Of a stretch of 42,102 nucleotides of DNA, positions 36,262 to 42,102 are shown in pieces. The DNA is from Rubrivivax sp. GTDB lineage: Bacteria; Pseudomonadota; Gammaproteobacteria; Burkholderiales; Burkholderiaceae_C. Within the stretch, counting starts at the first letter, position 1. The number at the start of each line of letters is the position of its first letter. The notes under the pieces are model-generated. The model was not told the origin of the DNA. It ran no database searches and saw only the letters and a program-made list of their open reading frames with translations. The position numbers and the translations under genes were made by a program. The DNA is taken from the NCBI GenBank assembly GCA_022842595.1, contig JALHPF010000041.1:1-42102 (forward strand), read 5' to 3'.

Positions 36262-37017
36262 TTGGTTCTTTACGAGTATCCGTTCAACGAAGGCATTCGC
36301 ACCATGCTGCGGCTCGAGCACCTGTTCGACCGGCTGGGCGTGCTGGTTTCTCGCGACGCTGCCGTCGACCACCACTTCGCGCTGGTCACGATGTTCGAGA
36401 TCATGGACGTGGCCTCGCGCGCCGACCTGAAGAGCGACCTGCTGAAGGAACTGGAAAAGCACCGCAGCCAGTTCGAAAGCTATCGCGGCCACCCCAGCAT
36501 CTCCGAGCAGGCGCTGGACGAGGCCGTCGCCAGCATCCAGCGCGCCCATGAAGGCCTGAACGCGCTGCAGGGCAAGGCCGGGCACAGCCTGGCCAGCAAC
36601 GACTGGCTGATGAGCATCCGCAGCCGCATCAGCATCCCCGGCGGCACCTGCGAATTCGACCTGCCGGCCTACTACGCCTGGCAGCAGCACAGCCCCGAGC
36701 GTCGCCGCGCTGACCTGAACGGCTGGCTCGCCAGCCTGCTGCCGCTGGCGCTGGCACTGCAGGTACTGCTGGGCCTGCTGCGCGACAGCGGCCCCTTGCA
36801 GCGCATGGCCGCACCGGGCGGCATCTATCAGCAAAGCCTGCCGCAAGGCCGAAGCTACCAGTTGATGCGGGTGCGCATCGACGGTGAGCTGGGCCTCGTG
36901 CCCGAGATCACCGGCCACCGCCTGATGGTGGGCGTGCGCTTCATGCGTCCCGACGCCGAAGGCCGGCTGCGAAACGCTGGCACCGACACCAGCTTCGAGC
37001 TGGCCCTGTGCGCATGA
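36262..37017 (+). CDS. zapD: Cell division protein ZapD
   Basis: Cytoplasmic protein that crosslinks FtsZ filaments and stabilises the Z ring. The 251 residues open with LYEYPFNEGIRTMLRLEHLFDRLG and contain ALVTMFEIMDVASRADLKSDLLKELEKHR, the helical ISEQALDEAVASIQRAH segment, and a C-terminal beta domain (GLVPEITGHRLMVGVRFM). The only suitable start is TTG 36262, because a stop lies 39 bases upstream in frame. The TGA is contributed by the dispersed repeat at 37013, and yacG follows. Confidence 0.95.
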   Translation: MVLYEYPFNEGIRTMLRLEHLFDRLGVLVSRDAAVDHHFALVTMFEIMDVASRADLKSDLLKELEKHRSQFESYRGHPSISEQALDEAVASIQRAHEGLNALQGKAGHSLASNDWLMSIRSRISIPGGTCEFDLPAYYAWQQHSPERRRADLNGWLASLLPLALALQVLLGLLRDSGPLQRMAAPGGIYQQSLPQGRSYQLMRVRIDGELGLVPEITGHRLMVGVRFMRPDAEGRLRNAGTDTSFELALCA

Positions 37018-37059
37018 GCGCGCCGGGCCGCCCCCAAGCGCTCACCCCGGAGCGCGCAG
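37013..37059 (+). repeat. Dispersed 47-bp stop-to-start linker repeat, copy B
   Basis: Second copy of the sequence at 17383-17429, with two mismatches (37045 and 37054). Its TGA (37015-37017) ends zapD, and the yacG ATG is 61 bases after the T of that stop, exactly the spacing seen in copy A before miaB. After the repeat the two loci diverge, apart from a ribosome-site-like AAAGGG here and GGAGGG there. The crossing complementary segments are intact. Confidence 0.85.
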
Positions 37060-37075
37060 CGCAAAGGGCTTCCGA

Positions 37076-37282
37076 ATGACGGCCCCCGCGCCACCAGCGC
37101 CCCGCCGCGTGCCCTGCCCCACCTGCAAGGGGCCGGCGCTTTTCGACCCGAGCAACCGCTGGCGGCCCTTCTGCAGCCAGCGCTGCCGCACTGCTGACCT
37201 GGGCGCCTGGGCCAGCGAACAATTCCGCGTGCCCGGCAGCGTGCCCAGCGAAGACGACCCGAACGTGCCGTCGGCACACTGA
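37076..37282 (+). CDS. yacG: YacG-family zinc protein, DNA gyrase inhibitor
   Basis: Small zinc-binding protein; the E. coli homologue binds GyrB and inhibits gyrase. The 68 residues hold the four zinc ligands Cys14-x2-Cys17 and Cys33-x3-Cys37 in CPTCKGPALFDPSNRWRPFCSQRC, followed by TADLGAWASEQFRVPG and an acidic tail. It ends the conserved pilD-coaE-zapD-yacG block. Its stop overlaps the nagA start (TGATG). Confidence 0.95.
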   Translation: MTAPAPPAPRRVPCPTCKGPALFDPSNRWRPFCSQRCRTADLGAWASEQFRVPGSVPSEDDPNVPSAH

Positions 37283-38424
37283 TGCAGCAGGCTTCAGGCA
37301 CGGCCGTCATCCAGGGCCATGTGCTCGGCCCGGCAGGCTTCGTTCGCGGCAGCCTGCGCCTGGTGGACGGCAAGGTCGCCGGCATCGCAGGCACTGCCGT
37401 GACCGATGCTGAAGTCCAGGCCGGCATGCTGCCGATCGTGCTGCCAGGCTTCATCGATCTGCATGTGCACGGCGGTGGCGGCTTCGACACCATGGCCGCT
37501 GGCGACGCGCTGGCGCACATCACCCGTCTGCACGCACGCCACGGCACCACCTCGCTGCTGGCCACGACGATGACGGCTCCCCGCACCGAAATCGAAGCCG
37601 CGCTGCGCGCCGCCGCACCCTTGTGCCGCGAACGCCCCGCAGGCAGCGCGCGCGTGCTCGGCGTGCATCTGGAAGGCCCGTACATCCACCCCGACAAGCT
37701 CGGCGCCCAACCGCCGTTTGCCACCACGGCCACGCTGGGCGAGCTGCTGGCCTTGCACGCCATCGCCCCGATCCGCCTGGTGACCATCGCACCCGAAGTG
37801 CCGGGCCACCTGGCACTGATCGTCGAGCTGCGGGCGCGCGGCTTCGTCGTCCAGATCGGCCACAGCAACGGCAGCTACGAGGACGGCGTGGCCGCGTTGC
37901 AGGCCGGGGCCACGGGTTTCACGCACCTGTTCAACGCCATGAGCGGCCTGCACCACCGCGCCCCGGGCCTGGCCGGTGCCGCCCTGGCCCATGCCGAACG
38001 CGCCGAGATCATTCCCGACCTGCTGCATGTCCACCCGGGCGCCATCCGTGCCGCGCTGCGCTGCATCCCCGGGCTGTACTGCGTCACCGACGCCACCTCG
38101 GCCACCGGCATGCCCGACGGCGACTACCCGCTCGGCCGCCACACCGTCACCAAGTGCCTGGGCGGCGTGCGCCTGGCCGACGGCACCCTGGCGGGCAGCA
38201 CGCTGACGATGGACCAGGCGCTGCGCAACCTGGTTGGCCTGGGCCTGCCACTGGCTGAAGCCTCGCGCCGCACCGCGACCCTGGCCGCGGAGCACCTGGG
38301 CCTGGCCGACCGCGGCCGCCTCACGGCCGGCGCCTGGGGTGACGTGGTGGTGCTGGACACCCGGCTGCAGCTGCAGCAGGTGTGGGTGGAGGGGGAGCGC
38401 ATTGATCTCGATGCCAGCCGCTGA
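37282..38424 (+). CDS. nagA: N-acetylglucosamine-6-phosphate deacetylase NagA
   Basis: Deacetylates GlcNAc-6-P to glucosamine-6-P in the use or recycling of chitin and peptidoglycan sugars. The 380-residue amidohydrolase shows LPGFIDLHVHGGGGFD with metal-site His61 and His63, LGVHLEGPYIHP with the catalytic-site Glu, QIGHSNGSYEDG, GFTHLFNAMSGLHHR and VTDATSATGMPDGDYPLG with the catalytic Asp. The ATG overlaps the yacG stop by one base, so its translation is coupled to the cell-division block. The next gene supplies the following step. Confidence 0.95.
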   Translation: MQQASGTAVIQGHVLGPAGFVRGSLRLVDGKVAGIAGTAVTDAEVQAGMLPIVLPGFIDLHVHGGGGFDTMAAGDALAHITRLHARHGTTSLLATTMTAPRTEIEAALRAAAPLCRERPAGSARVLGVHLEGPYIHPDKLGAQPPFATTATLGELLALHAIAPIRLVTIAPEVPGHLALIVELRARGFVVQIGHSNGSYEDGVAALQAGATGFTHLFNAMSGLHHRAPGLAGAALAHAERAEIIPDLLHVHPGAIRAALRCIPGLYCVTDATSATGMPDGDYPLGRHTVTKCLGGVRLADGTLAGSTLTMDQALRNLVGLGLPLAEASRRTATLAAEHLGLADRGRLTAGAWGDVVVLDTRLQLQQVWVEGERIDLDASR

Positions 38425-38434
38425 AGGCAGCCAG

Positions 38435-39445
38435 ATGCGCGCCGAGGCGCTGCAGGCGCCGCAGGCCGTGGCCCAGGCGCTGGCGCTGGACGCCGACAGC
38501 TACACCGCGCTGGCGGCGTGGCTGCGCGAACAGCCGCCGCGCGCGCTGCTGACGCTGGCGCGCGGCAGTTCCGACCATGCCGCCAGCCACTTCGCCTATC
38601 TGGTGATGGCGCGGCTGGGCGAACTCGTGACCTCGCTGCCGATGTCGCTGGTGACCCTGCAGCCCCCGCGCCTGCGTTGCCAGGGGCTGGCGGCGTTTGC
38701 GTTCTCGCAGTCGGGCCGCAGCCCCGACCTGGTGGCACCCACCCAGCACTTTCGTGCGGGTGGCGCCTGCACCGTGGCTTTCGTCAACGACGCCGGCTCG
38801 CCACTGGCACAGGCCGCACAGTGGCTGCTGCCGCTGCATGCGGGCGTGGAATCGAGCATCGCCGCGACGAAGAGCTACATCGCGCAGCTGGTGGCCGGGG
38901 TGCGCCTGGTGGCAGCCTGGGAGGCTGATGCCGATCTCGCACAGGCCTTGCAGGCACTGCCCGACGACCTGGCCCGCGCTGCCGCCTGCGACTGGACACC
39001 GGCCTTGCCGGTGCTGGCAGCGGCTGAACGGCTGTACGTCGTTGGCCGCGGCACCGGCCTGGCCATCGCGCTGGAAGCGGCGTTGAAGTTCAAGGAAACC
39101 TGCGGCATCCAGGCCGAGGCCTTTTCCGGCGCCGAGTTGCGCCACGGGCCGATGGCCCTGGTGGGTGCCGGGTACCCGGTGCTCGTGTTCGCGCCGCGTG
39201 GCCCGGCGCAGCCGGGCCTGCTGGTGCTGGCGGCTGAACTGAGGGCGCGCGGCGCAGCGGTGTTGCTGGCCGCACCGGCCGGCACGCCCGGCGTGGACCT
39301 TCTGCTGCAGCCCGCCGCCCACGAGGCGCTGGGCGCCATCACCGCGATCCAGTCCTTCTACCCCTTCGTCGAGGCCCTGGCCCGTGTCCGCGGCCACGAC
39401 CCGGACGCACCGGCCTTCCTGTCGAAGGTGACGCTGACGCGCTGA
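38435..39445 (+). CDS. SIS-domain glucosamine-6-phosphate deaminase, NagB-II type
   Basis: Probably converts glucosamine-6-P to fructose-6-P and ammonia, the reaction after NagA. The 336 residues carry two SIS domains: the first with LTLARGSSDHAASHFAYL, FSQSGRSPD and ESSIAATKSYIAQL, the second with VGRGTGLAIALEAALKFKETCGIQAEAFSGAELRHGP. This resembles the isomerase half of GlmS without a glutaminase domain, as in NagB-II. ATG 38435 has GAAGG upstream and is preferred; ATG 38411 would overlap the nagA end by 14 bases and its nearest GGAG is too far. Adjacency to nagA supports the substrate. An AgaS-like aldose-ketose isomerase is the alternative. Confidence 0.88.
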   Translation: MRAEALQAPQAVAQALALDADSYTALAAWLREQPPRALLTLARGSSDHAASHFAYLVMARLGELVTSLPMSLVTLQPPRLRCQGLAAFAFSQSGRSPDLVAPTQHFRAGGACTVAFVNDAGSPLAQAAQWLLPLHAGVESSIAATKSYIAQLVAGVRLVAAWEADADLAQALQALPDDLARAAACDWTPALPVLAAAERLYVVGRGTGLAIALEAALKFKETCGIQAEAFSGAELRHGPMALVGAGYPVLVFAPRGPAQPGLLVLAAELRARGAAVLLAAPAGTPGVDLLLQPAAHEALGAITAIQSFYPFVEALARVRGHDPDAPAFLSKVTLTR

Positions 39446-39449
39446 GCCG

Positions 39450-40580
39450 TCAGCGCGACAGGCTGCGCAGGAAGGCCAGCAGGTCGGCGCTGTCTGCGGG
39501 CTGCAGCTTCAGCGGGCGCAGGATGCGTTCGCCGTCGGCATGCAGGCGGTCTTCGTTCAGTTCGCTGTAGTGGCGCACCACGGCGTCCAGCGTGGCCAGG
39601 CTGCCGTCGTGCATGTAGGGCGAGGTCTGCACCAGGCCCCGCAGCCCGGGCACGCGGAATTCGCCGAAGTGGCGGTGTTCGACGAGCACATGCCGGGTGG
39701 CCACGGCGCGTGGGTCGTCGGCAGCGGCAAACGGGCCCAGGCGGTTGTACGGCGACGCCAGCAGCGCCTTCAGGCCGGCATGGCGGCCGGGGTCGACACC
39801 CCCGGGCACGAAGAACGGCACGCCGATGTCGGCGAACTCGCCGTTCGTGAAGGCCGGGCCGGCATGGCAGACGCTGCAGCGGCCCTCGCCGATGAACAGC
39901 CGCAGCCCGCGCTGTGCCGCCAGCGGGTAGCCAGCGGCGGCCTGGGTGTCGCCGCGCAACAGGGCGTCGCGGAAGTCGTCGAAGGCCGTGCGCGGCGACA
40001 CCAGCGTTGCCTGGTAGGCCGCCAAGGCCTTGGCCAGGTCGACGGCCAGGGCTTCGTCGCTGGCGGGCAAGGGGCCCAGCGCGCGCTGGTAGCCGCGGGC
40101 CAGGGCGGGCGTGGCGCGCACGCGCGCAGCCAGGCTGGCCACGCTGTGGCCCATCTCATTGGCGGCAAGCAGCGGCGCGAGGCTTGCCGCCCACAGCGAG
40201 TCGTGGTCGCCGCCCCAGCCCAGCCAGCGCCGCTGTGCGCTGTCCAGCAGGCTCGGCGTGTTGCGCGGGCTGGCGGGCAGGCCGTCGCGCAACCGCGGGA
40301 CGGCCTGCCCGTCCTGGAACGCCAGCGCCGGCACATGACAACTGGCGCAACTGGCGCGGCCATCAGCCGACAGTCGGCGGTCGGTGAACAGCTGGCGGCC
40401 GTAGGCCACGGCAGCGGCCTGCGACGCAAGTGCGTTGGCGACGTCTGCCGTCTGAACTGGCGGCCAGGGGCCATGGCTGGCGATGCGCGCCTTCTCATCC
40501 GCCGTGAAGTCGAGCAAGCCGACCGATGCCCCGGCCTGCGCCAGCCACAGCAGTGCCAGCGCTGCGAACAGCCGGTGCAT
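39450..40580 (-). CDS. Diheme cytochrome c, MauG / cytochrome c peroxidase family, periplasmic
   Basis: Exported diheme protein of 376 residues. The signal peptide (about 1-18, LFAALALLWLAQAGA) is followed by two haem-binding motifs, Cys78-x2-Cys81-His82 (CASCH) and Cys235-x2-Cys238-His239 (CSVCH), and by segments typical of the family (SPRNTPSLLD, RWLGWGGDHDSLW, EFRVPGLRGLVQTSPYMHDGSLATLDAVVRHY). Family members reduce peroxide or use a bis-Fe(IV) state to modify partner proteins (MauG, MbnH). It is the last gene of a three-gene exported cassette, starting two bases after the YtkA-like gene. I cannot tell whether it is a peroxidase or a protein-modifying enzyme. Confidence 0.9.
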   Translation of the reverse strand: MHRLFAALALLWLAQAGASVGLLDFTADEKARIASHGPWPPVQTADVANALASQAAAVAYGRQLFTDRRLSADGRASCASCHVPALAFQDGQAVPRLRDGLPASPRNTPSLLDSAQRRWLGWGGDHDSLWAASLAPLLAANEMGHSVASLAARVRATPALARGYQRALGPLPASDEALAVDLAKALAAYQATLVSPRTAFDDFRDALLRGDTQAAAGYPLAAQRGLRLFIGEGRCSVCHAGPAFTNGEFADIGVPFFVPGGVDPGRHAGLKALLASPYNRLGPFAAADDPRAVATRHVLVEHRHFGEFRVPGLRGLVQTSPYMHDGSLATLDAVVRHYSELNEDRLHADGERILRPLKLQPADSADLLAFLRSLSR

Positions 40581-40582
40581 CG

Positions 40583-40963
40583 TCAACGCAGCATCACCGA
40601 AGCGCGCAACACCTCGGCGCGGCCTTCGTCCTGCACGTCCCAGCGCAGTTCCCAACGGCCGGCCATGTGCCAGAGCATGCCGTTTACCTGCCAGAGCCCC
40701 GGGCCCAGCGGCTTCAGCGTGGGCCGGTAGTTCATGCCGTGGCGGTGTTCGGGCATGGTCGCGTCCACGCGCAGCAGCTTCGCCGTCTGCGGGCACAGCG
40801 CCACGCGCAGCACGAACGGCTGGCCATTGGCGATGGTGCCGGGCTCGCTGCGCCAGGCCAGCTGCACGCTGCCCTGCTGCACCAGCGCGCCGTCGGCGGG
40901 CGTCAGCGGGCAAGCCTGGGCGGCAACCGGGCACACCAGCAGAACCGCGGCCAGCCGCATCAT
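40583..40963 (-). CDS. Secreted YtkA-like domain protein
   Basis: A 126-residue exported protein with a signal peptide (about 1-17, cleavage near AQA just before Cys18). The mature domain is a small beta-sandwich-like sequence with MPEHRHGMNYRP (His73, His75, Met77), LGPGLWQVNGMLWHMAGRWELRWDV and a second Cys at 57. The MP-x-H-x-H-G-M and M-x-G-x-W patterns match YtkA-like domains, some of which are linked to copper or cytochrome oxidase assembly. The His/Met cluster is compatible with metal binding, but this is inference. It overlaps the amidohydrolase stop and sits directly before the diheme gene. Confidence 0.82.
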   Translation of the reverse strand: MMRLAAVLLVCPVAAQACPLTPADGALVQQGSVQLAWRSEPGTIANGQPFVLRVALCPQTAKLLRVDATMPEHRHGMNYRPTLKPLGPGLWQVNGMLWHMAGRWELRWDVQDEGRAEVLRASVMLR

Positions 40964-41820
40964 TTCGCCGCCATCATCGAGCCGAACAGGTCTTCACCGT
41001 TTTTCCAGCCGATGCGCTCGGCCACTGCGGGCGGCAGCGTCGCCAGCCACTGCCGTGCACTGTTGGCGTGTTCAACGACGTAGTACCAGCGCTCGGGCGT
41101 GAAGGTGTCGGTGCCGACCATGAAGCGGTCGGGGAACTCCAGGAAGGCTGCACGCCAGCCCTCGTCGACGCGGCCCATGCTGGCGTGGTCGCTGCGAAAG
41201 GCCAGGTCGCACCACAACCGCGGGTGCCTGCGCAGCATCTCGCGCACTTTCTCGGCGCTGTCGAAGCCCGCATGCGCCCACAGGATGCGCGCGTTCGGGT
41301 CCTGCCGGAACTGGCGTTCGATGGCGTCGGCATCGCTGTGCGAATGCAGGAAAAGCTTGTGTTCACGCGCAAGCGCCACGACACGCCGCATCACCGCGCC
41401 ATCAGCGTCGGAGCCATAGATGTGGTACTCCCCCAGGGCCACATAGCGGTACTTCGCCAGCCGAGCTTCCAGGTGCGCCACCACAGTGCCATCGTTCATC
41501 CAGGTGCCGATCTCGCCGCGGCTGCGGTAGGGCCGCAGCGATGGCAGCACGAGGTCGGGCGCGGCCTGATAGAGCATTTGCGTGCCCTCGTCGCTGCTGC
41601 TCGACACCATCGCCCGCTTCAGCCCGGCCTGGCGCAGCAAGGCCACGGCCTGCGGCGGCGGCAGCCGCTCCCAGGCGTCGTGGCTGTAGTGCAGATGGGC
41701 GTCGAAGATCGGCAGCGGCGTGCTCGCACCGGCTTCAGCACTGAACGGCAGCAGCGCCAGTGCCGCTGACTTCAGCAAGCGCCGCCGATGCACAACGGTC
41801 GTGTCGAAAACTGGTTTCAT
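40960..41820 (-). CDS. Exported amidohydrolase-family (TIM-barrel metal hydrolase) protein
   Basis: A 286-residue metal-dependent hydrolase. The N-terminus has HRRRLLKSAALALLPFSAEAGA, a twin-Arg-like export signal (residues 11-30). The barrel starts with IFDAHLHYS (His42, His44), then ALGEYHIYG, KLFLHSHSDADAIE, ILWAHAGFD and a late FMVGTDTFTPERWY carrying the usual C-terminal Asp. These fit the amidohydrolase-2 group; the substrate is unknown. It is the first gene of the cassette with the YtkA-like and diheme genes, all with overlapping or near-touching ends. The twin-Arg signal would mean export in a folded, metal-loaded state. Confidence 0.87.
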   Translation of the reverse strand: MKPVFDTTVVHRRRLLKSAALALLPFSAEAGASTPLPIFDAHLHYSHDAWERLPPPQAVALLRQAGLKRAMVSSSSDEGTQMLYQAAPDLVLPSLRPYRSRGEIGTWMNDGTVVAHLEARLAKYRYVALGEYHIYGSDADGAVMRRVVALAREHKLFLHSHSDADAIERQFRQDPNARILWAHAGFDSAEKVREMLRRHPRLWCDLAFRSDHASMGRVDEGWRAAFLEFPDRFMVGTDTFTPERWYYVVEHANSARQWLATLPPAVAERIGWKNGEDLFGSMMAAK

Positions 41821-41905
41821 GAAACGATGCTAGCTCCGGCGCCGCAATTCTGCCGGCGGCTTGCGGCAGGTTGCGGACGTTCGCAGCCTGCTTGCTTGGC
41901 CCCTT

Positions 41906-42035
41906 GGGCTGGGCGAGCCGGGTGGCCCCCTCCGCTCATGTCCCCCGCCCACGGTCCGTCAGGTGCCAGAGGCACCTGACGGACCGTGGGCTCCTCCTTG
42001 ACTTCGCTGCGGGGGCCACCCGACTCACCCAGCCC
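41906..42035. repeat. Long nested inverted repeat (20-bp perfect inner stem, 24-bp outer arms)
   Basis: The inner arms 41948-41967 and 41971-41990 are perfectly complementary around a 3-base loop (AGA). The outer arms 41906-41929 and 42012-42035 pair over 24 bases with two mismatches. The 18- and 21-base segments between them pair poorly and would form an internal loop. The element fills most of the 282-base region upstream of the amidohydrolase gene; the rest of that region (41821-41905, 42036-42102) shows nothing I recognise. It could be a mobile miniature element, a strong bidirectional terminator or a REP/BIME-like sequence. Confidence 0.85.
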
Positions 42036-42102
42036 GCCACCGTGTCGGCGCGCAACGGTGAAGAGCAAATCACGGTGGTTGCAAAGGCGGGCTGGGGCTG
42101 GC

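Noticed and set aside
41817..42068. Small open frame (83 codons) over the inverted repeat
   Set aside because: It is created by reading through the two arms of the nested inverted repeat, with no ribosome site or protein-like character. It may be annotated as hypothetical elsewhere because the repeat is multicopy.

Overview
This is a chromosomal core segment from a GC-rich betaproteobacterium, most likely of the order Burkholderiales (Leptothrix/Rubrivivax/Roseateles-like). I infer this from gene order (purE-purK-tsaC/sua5; nrdA-nrdB; ffh-ypjD-pilS-pilR; hemA-prfA-prmC-grxD-ubiX; rplU-rpmA-obgE-proB; pilB-pilC-pilD-coaE-zapD-yacG), an AAKKA-repeat histone H1-like protein and pervasive G/C third positions. 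I see no insertion sequence, prophage, CRISPR array or integrase.

Layout. Positions 1-4080, minus strand: sua5 (cut by the window edge), purK, purE, an AT-rich TPR-like gene that ends four bases before purE, and the H1-like gene with its own terminator. Positions 4085-8750, minus: class Ia ribonucleotide reductase nrdA/nrdB, behind a control region with two NrdR-box-like sites 32 bp apart overlapping a promoter. Positions 8751-13362, minus: the two-component pair pilS/pilR, a PP0621-type small protein and a CcsA-like membrane protein. Positions 13422-16733: ffh and a DUF2726 protein (plus) converge on ftsY (minus), so both SRP GTPases lie here. Positions 16839-18837: tRNA-Met(CAT), a small secreted protein and miaB. 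Positions 18797-24812: a small membrane protein, hemA, prfA, prmC, a putative outer-membrane protein, grxD, ubiX and a lytic transglycosylase. Positions 24809-30217: proS, rppH, proB, obgE, rpmA, rplU. Positions 30417-39445, plus: ispB, tRNA-Pro(CGG), pilBCD, coaE, zapD, yacG, nagA and a SIS-domain NagB-II. Positions 39450-41820, minus: a three-gene exported cassette (amidohydrolase, YtkA-like protein, diheme MauG/cytochrome c peroxidase-like protein). A long nested inverted repeat closes the window.

Together the genes cover purine and deoxynucleotide synthesis, protein targeting, translation termination and tRNA modification, tetrapyrrole and quinone precursors, and type IV pilus assembly with its likely regulators. 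The genes that look accessory are the AT-rich TPR-like gene, the outer-membrane protein between prmC and grxD, nagA/nagB-II fused translationally to the yacG end of the pil-coaE-zapD operon, and the periplasmic cassette.

The least explained signal is a 47-bp dispersed repeat present twice (17383-17429 and 37013-37059, two mismatches). Each copy supplies the stop codon of the upstream gene, lies exactly 61 nt stop-to-start before the next gene (miaB or yacG), and contains two crossing complementary segments that could form a pseudoknot. The other unexplained structure is the approximately 130-bp inverted repeat at 41906-42035.
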